Below, piece after piece: positions 1 through 6,847 of a stretch of 19,112 nucleotides of DNA (its first letter is position 1; every line of letters starts with the position of its first letter). Both the position numbers and the translations under genes were made by a program. Location of the stretch: the NCBI GenBank assembly GCA_015485035.1, contig WFUI01000141.1, positions 1 to 19,112 of the forward strand, in the 5' to 3' direction. This stretch comes from Mariprofundus sp. Lineage in GTDB: Bacteria; Pseudomonadota; Zetaproteobacteria; Mariprofundales; Mariprofundaceae. The notes under the pieces are model-generated. The model was given only the letters and a program-made list of their open reading frames with translations, had not been told where the DNA came from and ran no database searches.

Positions 1-209
1 ATGCTTCTATACATATCCCTGAAGAATCATTTAAAAAACAAATAAAGATAGATTTTTCGTCCTCTTTTAAGCAAGACCACTATCTGTATTTTTGTGAAAC
101 GCCCGATGTATTGCCTTCTGAAGCTGACTTGTTAGCCGCACTTGATTGGACTTATGCAAAAGCGTTGTCTGGGCATAAGGTTCTACATTCAACTATTTCT
201 GGAGTTTAA
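1..209 (+). CDS. 3' end of an unidentified CDS (truncated by window edge)
   Basis: An open frame runs from the left edge (first full codon at base 3) to a TAA at 207-209, giving the last 68 residues of a protein. It ends with residues HKVLHSTISGV. The composition looks like a real soluble protein, with acidic and aromatic residues and a central DHYLYF stretch. It has no signal peptide or membrane segment, and I recognise no family. The stop lies one base before the ATG of the next gene, and that gene's GGAG ribosome site lies inside this frame, which suggests an operon. It is as AT-rich as the two genes that follow, so it may belong to the same acquired segment. It could be a tail or tail-accessory protein, but only its position supports that. 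Confidence 0.55.
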   Translation, partial: ASIHIPEESFKKQIKIDFSSSFKQDHYLYFCETPDVLPSEADLLAALDWTYAKALSGHKVLHSTISGV

Positions 210-210
210 T

Positions 211-399
211 ATGAAAATCAAAGAAGCAATGTCAGAGATGGAAAAAGGAAATGCTGTTATTCATCCAATAGATAAAATACAAATGCGCTTCACTGGTGTT
301 GGTTCGGAAATCGAGCTAATGCAGGATGGGCAAGTAATTTCTGAGATAGGCGGTGGATTGCCTAATGATGGTTGGGAGATAACTGTTGTTGCAGAATAA
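211..399 (+). CDS. small hypothetical protein, 62 residues
   Basis: The ATG at 211 is chosen over an in-frame ATG at 142 because GGAG at 201-204 sits six bases before it, and the longer version would overlap the upstream gene by about 70 bases. The protein begins MKIKEAMSEMEKG and ends GWEITVVAE. It looks like a compact fold with an N-terminal helix followed by beta strands. No family is recognised and there is no membrane segment. The downstream gene starts inside its last codons (TTG at 386 against TAA at 397-399), so the two are probably translationally coupled and may act together. Composition is AT-rich, like its neighbours. Confidence 0.6.
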   Translation: MKIKEAMSEMEKGNAVIHPIDKIQMRFTGVGSEIELMQDGQVISEIGGGLPNDGWEITVVAE

Positions 400-2335
400 G
401 AGACGTAATAGAACAACAACGTTTAATTCTTTTGTAAAAGAGAATTATTCACGGCGTATAACTGCAAGAAATATTCTCGTGTTATATAGAGATAACGATA
501 GTTTTGGAAAAGATATTGCAGACTATTATAAATCTGTAAGAAATATACCAGACAGTAATGTTATGACTGTTTCAATTACAAATAGTAATAGCGCAACGAT
601 TGATGAAGTTATCGTGATGAAAAATGCGGTAAGAAGCTTTAGTGGTATTAATAGTATTTGTTCTATCGTCCTATGTGGTGATTTTCCAAATAAAGGAGTT
701 GAAGCCGGAGTCTTCGGTAAAGGCTTTGATGATTACTTAAAAGCGTTGTTTATAGATGTGAATGCGCAAGGAAGTCAAGTATTTCCTAAATATAATTATC
801 TTCGTTTTGAGGAGGTCGACAGAAGGGCTTATCGTTTCGGAAAACATTCAGAATCTCTTTCTGGGAAATGGGGTGATAGTGGTTGGCAAAAAATTAGAAC
901 ATGGGATGCTGGTATTAGCTTTAATACAGGAGAATTTTTAAGAAAAAAGGATACTTCTGCGGAATCGCCCTTTGTATGCGAGATTGGTGGAATTACTGGA
1001 AGTGTAGAGTTTGATTGGAATGCTCCTTCTGGGTCTGATGGAAGCGGCCTATATTGGGATGATGGAACAATCAGATGGCGAGCTTACATATCGGGTATAG
1101 CGTCAGACTTTTTTACTCGCAAGCATGGCGCGATTTCTGGTTATTTACGCTATCCGTTGGATTTTAAAACTAAAATTGAAAATACTCAGGGAGATATTCC
1201 AACAGGGAATAATAACTGGGAGTTGTTCAATGGAGTAAATTCAAAATTAGCAGCAGTTACATATACTGTAAGTCGGCTGACATCTCCCGCTGTGCATTCA
1301 ACAGATTCATACAGCACAAGATTAGATTTAGTTAAAGCCATAATTGACAGGGGCATTGCTTTTGAAAAGGCAAGGTATAATACAGTGCCGGGAACTCAAA
1401 TTGTGGGGGGCGATGTAGACCCTGTCCCATTAGCAAATATTTCTACTATTGCCGCAATTCGTGAGAGAGGAGATGTAATTAATCAATCACGAGTATTTTG
1501 GAAAGGTATGGCGGCTGAACTTGCGAATACGACAGAATACCCTTCAATACCAGACAATAATTTTCAAGCGGGGGATACCCATATTCAACCGGTTGTTGGG
1601 GGAACTTTTACGCCTGTAAATGATTGCTTTTTTCATTTTTTAGGAAATGATTCATATTTTAATAATGGAAGACTCCCATTTTCCGCATCAACATTTAGTT
1701 ATTATGATGGAGCCATCACTTTGTTTGGACGCTCCTGTGGAATGGCTAAAACCTATGGAACTGAAATTGATTTCGATGTTGTTGCATCAATAACTCAAAC
1801 AGCAAACCCATCTGTAATAAATCTTGTGTCTGCTGGGGATAAGGCTGACCTTAAATTTCAAAATCAGCTTGGAGGAAATACAACAGGGTATAGTTTTACT
1901 TGCACTTTAGATAACACATCTTTTGAAGTAACTGACACTAACGAAATAACATTAACTGACTCAATAAATGGAACAACGGTATTAACAGTGCCTTCTGGTA
2001 GTCCGAGGAGCCAGTATTTTTGGTTTGAAAGTAATCTACCTATTGAATGGACAGTTACAATTAGGTGTACAGGACCAGAATCAAGAACAGCTTATGCACT
2101 TAGACATGGTGCGTGTGTTGCATTTGGGGCTTTGCAGGAGCCAATGGCTGATAATTCTCCTATAGGACACAATATTGTTGAAGCATTTTTATATGGTCAT
2201 AATTTAGCAGAAGTTATGAGGCTGGTAAGTAAAGTGCAAAATATAACATCATTCGATGTTGACTTTATAGGTGCGCTTGGGGTTGTTGGTGACCCTTTAT
2301 ATCGCCCGTTTGGGCATTTTGAGAGAAGTTTGTGA
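386..2335 (+). CDS. TIGR03790-like protein, probable virion-associated or cargo protein
   Basis: 649 residues. The TTG at 386 is taken as start because GGGAG at 374-378 lies seven bases upstream and no ATG precedes the conserved region; the next codon is also TTG. Residues about 27-62 (RNILVLYRDNDS, then ADYYKSVRNIPDSNV) match from memory the opening Rossmann-like segment of the TIGR03790 family. The C-terminus carries two further family hallmarks: RHGACVAFGALQEP at about 573-586 and GDPLYRPF at 635-642. Residues about 467-565 look like an inserted beta-sandwich domain (alternating Thr/Ser/Asn-rich strands). TIGR03790 has no established function to my knowledge; its fold pattern recalls caspase/gingipain-like proteins, with C577 a candidate active cysteine, but this is inference. 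There is no signal peptide. It overlaps the nozzle gene by four bases (GTGA), so it is made with the late genes. It is much more AT-rich than what follows, suggesting acquisition. A tail-tip or baseplate role is the alternative. Confidence 0.55.
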   Translation: MLQNKRRNRTTTFNSFVKENYSRRITARNILVLYRDNDSFGKDIADYYKSVRNIPDSNVMTVSITNSNSATIDEVIVMKNAVRSFSGINSICSIVLCGDFPNKGVEAGVFGKGFDDYLKALFIDVNAQGSQVFPKYNYLRFEEVDRRAYRFGKHSESLSGKWGDSGWQKIRTWDAGISFNTGEFLRKKDTSAESPFVCEIGGITGSVEFDWNAPSGSDGSGLYWDDGTIRWRAYISGIASDFFTRKHGAISGYLRYPLDFKTKIENTQGDIPTGNNNWELFNGVNSKLAAVTYTVSRLTSPAVHSTDSYSTRLDLVKAIIDRGIAFEKARYNTVPGTQIVGGDVDPVPLANISTIAAIRERGDVINQSRVFWKGMAAELANTTEYPSIPDNNFQAGDTHIQPVVGGTFTPVNDCFFHFLGNDSYFNNGRLPFSASTFSYYDGAITLFGRSCGMAKTYGTEIDFDVVASITQTANPSVINLVSAGDKADLKFQNQLGGNTTGYSFTCTLDNTSFEVTDTNEITLTDSINGTTVLTVPSGSPRSQYFWFESNLPIEWTVTIRCTGPESRTAYALRHGACVAFGALQEPMADNSPIGHNIVEAFLYGHNLAEVMRLVSKVQNITSFDVDFIGALGVVGDPLYRPFGHFERSL

Positions 2336-3717
2336 AATCAATCACCTTTGACAAATTCGACGTGGGTCTGGATTTGCGCAAAGGTGCATCCGTGTCTGAT
2401 GCAAACAGGCTGCGGCAGTTAAAGAACGCGTATGTCACCACTGGCAAGGTGATCAGAAAACGGCCTGCCAGAAAGAAAATCGTCACACTGGAGTCGGGCA
2501 CGAAAGGGCTGGTGTCAGGGCTTGGTAAGCTGAATACGTTTTATGAGTCAGGCAGCATTACCCATGCGAACAGCCTGTTTCAGGCCAACCTCGTCGCGCA
2601 TCCGACCACCTCGCAGCTGGTTACTCGCGTCCATCGCGGCGATATATTTGATGGTTATTTGTATGTGTCGGTTGAATACGCCGATGGCAGTATTTGGCAC
2701 CATTATTTGAATGGTGGATCGCCTACGCATGTCACGGATGCAAATTGTCCGCAGTCTGCTGAGTTCGTTAAGGTCACCGATAAAATCTGGGCGCCCGATG
2801 GTGAGACAGTCAGGTTCTCGGCAACCGGTCTGCCAAAGGACTGGACGGCCGCAAACGATGCCGGATATTTACCTACCGGCCTGCAGCAGCGTGGCGCGCT
2901 GGAAGCTCTGGCGCTGGGTCAGTTTCGTAAGGATCTGGTGGTTTATTTTGTTGATAGCATTCAGATCTGGAATCCTGATTCTAATCCTGCAAACCACAAA
3001 CTCAGCAAAATTATTCAAAGTCTGGGCAGTAGCTATCCGGGCAGCCTGGGCCATGTTGGCGATGATGCGTTATTTTTGTCGCAGGCGGGTTATCGTTCTA
3101 TGTCGGCCATCTCGGTCAGTGATACGCCGGTAGATGTGGATGTTGGCAGCCCGATTGATTCGATTGTGACGCCGCTGCTCAATACATCCATCAAGCCGGT
3201 GGCCGGCTACTATCGCGGCGGTGGCCAGTATTGGTGTGCGATTGGGCAAACCATCCATGTGTACACCTATTCGCGCACAGGAAAAATCAGCGCATGGTCT
3301 GAGTACGATATCGGCGTGTTCATTGACGATATGACAGAATTGAATGGTGAGTTTTATGTTCGCTCAGGCGATGATGTTTACCGGATTGATGATAGCTTGT
3401 TCACGGATGATGGAACAAGTTACAAAATGACAATGGAAATGCCGTTTCTTGACTTCAAGCGTCCAGGCGTTCTCAAGCAGATTATTGGGGTGGATGCCGT
3501 TATTCAGGGGCAGGCCGATTTGCAGTTGCGGTTTGACCCGCGCGATACCGGTTTAGTCACGGACAAAATACCCTTAAGTGGCGATACGCGCCCCGGTGAA
3601 ATGACGCCGGTGGAAGTAATGGCGACATCGGTTGCCCCCATTATCACCTCATCCTATGACGGGGTGGTGCAGATTGATTCATTAACCTTTTATTACAACG
3701 AGTTGGGCGTACTGTGA
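2332..3717 (+). CDS. tail nozzle / packaged-DNA stabilization-type protein
   Basis: 461 residues, starting at GTG 2332, which overlaps the previous stop as GTGA; GAGAGAAG at 2321-2328 serves as ribosome site. The N-terminus (FDKFDVGLDLRKG, then LRQLKNAYVTTGKVIRKRPA) is the arm typical of podovirus nozzle and stabilization proteins: a short strand, an 'L.N..V..G.v..RPG'-like turn, then a long beta-rich body. The rest has repeated blade-like strands with GD, YxxG and W motifs, consistent with a beta-propeller such as P22 gp10 (about 472 residues). The length fits gp10 better than T7 gp12 (794 residues). It lies directly before the gp13-like gene, exactly where T7 encodes its nozzle. Expected role: closing the tail tube below the portal and holding packaged DNA. 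The family call rests on pattern and context, not a close match. Confidence 0.55.
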   Translation: MKSITFDKFDVGLDLRKGASVSDANRLRQLKNAYVTTGKVIRKRPARKKIVTLESGTKGLVSGLGKLNTFYESGSITHANSLFQANLVAHPTTSQLVTRVHRGDIFDGYLYVSVEYADGSIWHHYLNGGSPTHVTDANCPQSAEFVKVTDKIWAPDGETVRFSATGLPKDWTAANDAGYLPTGLQQRGALEALALGQFRKDLVVYFVDSIQIWNPDSNPANHKLSKIIQSLGSSYPGSLGHVGDDALFLSQAGYRSMSAISVSDTPVDVDVGSPIDSIVTPLLNTSIKPVAGYYRGGGQYWCAIGQTIHVYTYSRTGKISAWSEYDIGVFIDDMTELNGEFYVRSGDDVYRIDDSLFTDDGTSYKMTMEMPFLDFKRPGVLKQIIGVDAVIQGQADLQLRFDPRDTGLVTDKIPLSGDTRPGEMTPVEVMATSVAPIITSSYDGVVQIDSLTFYYNELGVL

Positions 3718-4178
3718 TTGTCCGTATGACCATCGACCATGCGCTGTATGTCTCGCGGCGCATGCGTGAGGTCGATTACCGCGAGGTGATGGCGATGCGC
3801 TGGGATGATGATTCCGATGCCTTTGCGCTGGATATGTACAGGATGCCCGGGCCTGCATTTGCGGCGATTAATAATCGGGGATACCCCGCTGCGATTGGCG
3901 GCATCGCGTTACATACGCCAAAGGTTGGAACCGCATGGATGGTCGGGACGGAGCATTTTCAGACAGTTGCGTTAGCGGTAACGCGCCATACCCGTTCTAT
4001 ATTTGCGCGCTTATTTAATCTCGATGAAGTAAATCGAATCCATGCATGGTCGGCGGCTTTTCATACCGATGCGCACAAATGGCTTGAATGTTTCGGCATG
4101 GCGCGGGGCGAACCCTTAAAAGCCATGGGCAAGAATGGCGAAGATTTTTATTTATATTCTATTTGTCGGGGAGAATAG
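3714..4178 (+). CDS. T7 gp13-like internal virion protein (GNAT-like fold)
   Basis: 154 residues from GTG 3714, which overlaps the nozzle stop as GTGA. An in-frame ATG at 3726 is an alternative start and the ribosome site does not decide between them. The N-terminal helix with MREVDYREVMAM matches the 'MREADRREV' signature of the phage DUF2833/T7 gp13 family. It is followed by AAIGGIALHTPKVGTAWMVGTE and, near the end, HTDAHKWLECFGM, the acetyltransferase-like (GNAT) core strand, loop and helix. In T7, gp13 is needed for infectious particles and is linked to ejection. No acetyl-CoA-binding Q/RxxGxG/A loop is evident, so catalysis is doubtful. Position between nozzle and gp14-like genes matches T7 order. 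GGGGAG at 4168-4173 near its end is the ribosome site of the next gene. Confidence 0.7.
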   Translation: MIVRMTIDHALYVSRRMREVDYREVMAMRWDDDSDAFALDMYRMPGPAFAAINNRGYPAAIGGIALHTPKVGTAWMVGTEHFQTVALAVTRHTRSIFARLFNLDEVNRIHAWSAAFHTDAHKWLECFGMARGEPLKAMGKNGEDFYLYSICRGE

Positions 4179-4181
4179 CGT

Positions 4182-4961
4182 ATGTGTGGTGGAGGCGGTG
4201 GCGGCGATGGCGGTGCATCAGCGCGCGAGGCTGAACGGCAGAAGAAACAGAATGCCGCCATAGATCGGGTTAACCGGCTGTTTGGTATTTATGATGACGG
4301 GTTTAATCAGGGGAAACCGGATAAGGCTGATTTTAGTTCATACAATAGTGACTATGGGAGTCAATTTGATGAGCAAGGCTACAACACAGCTTTAGCAGCT
4401 TGGGAAAAGCAGCGCGCGGATGCAAAGACCACGGCGGAAAAGAACAAGACAGCCCGTGAAGATATTTATAGCAACCTGCGCGACAATACATTCAGTTATT
4501 ACATGAATGATTTAATGAAGCAGCGTGGTGATGCTGAACGCGGCGCGAAGTTCTCATTGTCGCGGCGCGGGTTGCGGGGTGGATCTGTGCAGAATGATAC
4601 CTACGCAGATATCGGCGAGCGGGCGGACAGAGCCACGCTGGACATCGGCAATCGCGCCGATGCAGCCGCAACAAAGCTGCGTGCTTCTGATGAGCAGGCG
4701 CGTCTTGATTTAATCAGCCGCATTCAGGCGGGTATGTCCGGCGATGCCGCGATTCAAAGCGCGACCCAACAAATGCAGAATGCAGCCAAAGACATCGGTT
4801 TTAACGCTCAGTCCAATGCACTGGGGCAGGTCTTTAAAGACTACGGAACGTATATCACCGAGGATGCCAGAGCCAGAGGTCGGGCGCGGGGTTATAACTA
4901 TGGCGCCAACTTCCGCTCAAATCCGGGCAGTTATTACGGAACAACAAGAGAGGGGCCATAA
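4182..4961 (+). CDS. structural/ejection protein beginning Met-Cys-poly-Gly
   Basis: 259 residues, ATG at 4182 with GGGGAG at 4168-4173 eight bases upstream. It opens MCGGGGGGDGGAS, then is almost wholly helical, charged and Gln/Ala-rich, with coiled-coil potential at about residues 15-35 and 75-230. The C-terminus is Arg/Gly/Tyr-rich (ARARGRARGYNYGAN). Proteins beginning MCGGGG occur widely in podovirus structural operons next to gp14-like genes. The function is uncertain, but an internal virion or ejection-complex role is likely. The stop overlaps the next start (TAATG at 4959-4963). There is no signal peptide, so the Cys at position 2 is not a normal lipobox cysteine. Confidence 0.65.
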   Translation: MCGGGGGGDGGASAREAERQKKQNAAIDRVNRLFGIYDDGFNQGKPDKADFSSYNSDYGSQFDEQGYNTALAAWEKQRADAKTTAEKNKTAREDIYSNLRDNTFSYYMNDLMKQRGDAERGAKFSLSRRGLRGGSVQNDTYADIGERADRATLDIGNRADAAATKLRASDEQARLDLISRIQAGMSGDAAIQSATQQMQNAAKDIGFNAQSNALGQVFKDYGTYITEDARARGRARGYNYGANFRSNPGSYYGTTREGP

Positions 4962-5593
4962 TGTGTAACCCACTAGCAATCATGGCGGTAGGCACCGCGA
5001 TGCAATACAAGGCGCAGAAGGATGCCGAGCGGCGGGCAAACCGGCAAATCGGTGTCGGTGAAGACAGGAATGATGTGTATAACCAGAACATCATCAATAC
5101 TATCGATGACAATGCGCAGCAGTATGATCCACAGGCCCGTCAGAGGAATATCGAAGGCGCGCAGGATGCCGCCTATACCTCACTGCGTGATTTTCTGGAC
5201 AGGGCGAATGAAGGGCGAACGCAAACCGATACCACGCAGGGCCGCGTCAGTGAAGCGTTTGTCGCCGACCGCGCAAAGCGCGCCATCGATAACGCCAATC
5301 AGGCCAGCGTAGTCGCCCGTCTAATGTCGAAAATGCGAGGCGTCAGTGACCTGCAAACCGATGAGGCAATCAATAATGCCGGTGCAGCATCAAAGGTCGG
5401 GGTCAACGCCGGTCAGCAGATCAATATGGCCAGAGCGAATAGCACTGATGTCTCACAGGCCGCGCAACCTAACGCCGGCCTGATGCTGGCCGGGGCGATG
5501 GCCAGCGGCTACGGCATGGGCAAAATAATAAATGGCTATCGCACCAAAACCCCATCACTAACCGGCACGGTTGGCGAATACACACCCAGATAA
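4961..5593 (+). CDS. T7 gp14-like internal virion protein B
   Basis: 210 residues, ATG at 4961 overlapping the upstream TAA; AGAGAGGGG at 4947-4955 is the ribosome site. The start MCNPLAIMAVGTAMQY is a Met-Cys followed by a short hydrophobic helix and then a long Gln/Ala/Asp/Arg-rich helical body. This is the pattern of T7 gp14, which also begins Met-Cys and carries an N-terminal hydrophobic helix; gp14 is ejected and is thought to form the outer-membrane channel. A second hydrophobic stretch, AGLMLAGAMASGYGMGK, lies near residues 170-190, again as in gp14. The length is close to T7 gp14 (196). Identification is by pattern and position. Confidence 0.65.
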   Translation: MCNPLAIMAVGTAMQYKAQKDAERRANRQIGVGEDRNDVYNQNIINTIDDNAQQYDPQARQRNIEGAQDAAYTSLRDFLDRANEGRTQTDTTQGRVSEAFVADRAKRAIDNANQASVVARLMSKMRGVSDLQTDEAINNAGAASKVGVNAGQQINMARANSTDVSQAAQPNAGLMLAGAMASGYGMGKIINGYRTKTPSLTGTVGEYTPR

Positions 5594-5603
5594 GGTAAAA
5601 ATC

Positions 5604-6845
5604 ATGCGAAATTATGCTCCCATGGTCAACGCCGGACGTGAGCTGGCGCAGGCCTTTGCTCTGCAACCTGCCATCGAACAACGCGCCGCTGGTAATGCCA
5701 TCGCTGATAGTATGAGGATGGCGCTGGCTGAGTCGAAAATCGGCAAGTACAACAGCGAAACGGACTTGAACCGCAAGCGGCTGGAGGGTATGGATACAGG
5801 CCAAAATATGTTTATGCGGGGTATGACTGGATTAAATCAACAGCAGCTTGATGAGCTTTCGTCAGCAATAGAGCAAGGCTGGCAGGAACGGCGGGTAGAC
5901 GGCCCACCCACGCCGGCAGGCCAGCCCCCGGTTGCGAATATTCCACCCGATTGGTACACGCCCGAGGTCAAAGACCGCTTCAATCAGGCGCAAGTCGCGA
6001 TGGGCGCCAATATGGCCGGCACCGGAAAAACAAATGGCGAGCAGTTGGTCAACGCGATGCAGAATGCGATCAATATTGGCCGGCAGGACAGCATGATCGG
6101 CAATAGCAATGATCCGAATGACATCGCCAGGGCGATGGCTGCGGTGGCGGGTAAGCCAACTGTGAGTGTGCAAGGGGGGATAGCGTACAGGCCCTATGGC
6201 AGCCCTAATGATGTTAATTGGCAGGGAAGAGTTGACGGCGCACCTGTAGCACCTGATGGTGCGCCGGGGAATATTCTGGACACCAAAACCATCGTTGGCA
6301 TGTATGACAAGCAAAAACGCTTGTTGATTCAAATGCGTGCAGAAGCACAACAGTTTAATCCTGATTTACCGTTGGCTAAGATGACCGATCAGCAAATCGA
6401 TATGAGCGTCCAGAAAAATATTAACGAGATGATGCGTTTCTTAAGCGGTGAGAAATCTGTAAATCCGCCTGTTACTGAAAACACACCTGAGGCTTTTTAT
6501 GAATTTTTGAAAGCCAAATACCCAGAAATGCCAGATGAGCAAAGAAGGCTCGAAGTAAAGAAACGTTTTAATGACTGGGAAGGCTCAACTTCAAAAGTTG
6601 ATCGTCTTGGGCTAGTGGATGCATTTTCTAGCAGGGCAGGAGAACTTAAGCGGGCTAATGATCAGGAAACATTGAAGCGGGTTAAGCTGACGGTTGACCG
6701 AAGCATTAGTCAGAAAACAATGTCGCCAGGAATGGCGCGGTCGTTATTAAAACAATTGAATGGCGTGGGTGATGTTGGAGCAGATAACGCTCTGTTACAG
6801 CAGTATAAGCGGGAACTTCAAGCCTATCTGGATGGCAGGAAATAA
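5604..6845 (+). CDS. gp15-position internal virion/ejection protein
   Basis: 413 residues from ATG 5604 (MRNYAPMVNAGRELAQ), preceded by AAGGT at 5592-5596. A TTG at 5571 opens the same frame but lies inside the previous gene and lacks a ribosome site. The protein is helical and rich in Gln, Asn, Met and Arg, with a Pro-rich linker at about residues 100-115 and a basic C-terminal third with repeated K/R-x-x-K helices. No signal peptide or enzymatic motif is seen. It sits where T7 encodes gp15, the core/ejection protein that forms the periplasmic tunnel, but it is about half that length (T7 gp15 is 747 residues). No clear family match is claimed; the call is positional. The stop is three bases before the next gene and AGGA at 6837-6840 provides that gene's ribosome site. 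Confidence 0.5.
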   Translation: MRNYAPMVNAGRELAQAFALQPAIEQRAAGNAIADSMRMALAESKIGKYNSETDLNRKRLEGMDTGQNMFMRGMTGLNQQQLDELSSAIEQGWQERRVDGPPTPAGQPPVANIPPDWYTPEVKDRFNQAQVAMGANMAGTGKTNGEQLVNAMQNAINIGRQDSMIGNSNDPNDIARAMAAVAGKPTVSVQGGIAYRPYGSPNDVNWQGRVDGAPVAPDGAPGNILDTKTIVGMYDKQKRLLIQMRAEAQQFNPDLPLAKMTDQQIDMSVQKNINEMMRFLSGEKSVNPPVTENTPEAFYEFLKAKYPEMPDEQRRLEVKKRFNDWEGSTSKVDRLGLVDAFSSRAGELKRANDQETLKRVKLTVDRSISQKTMSPGMARSLLKQLNGVGDVGADNALLQQYKRELQAYLDGRK

Positions 6846-6847
6846 TA

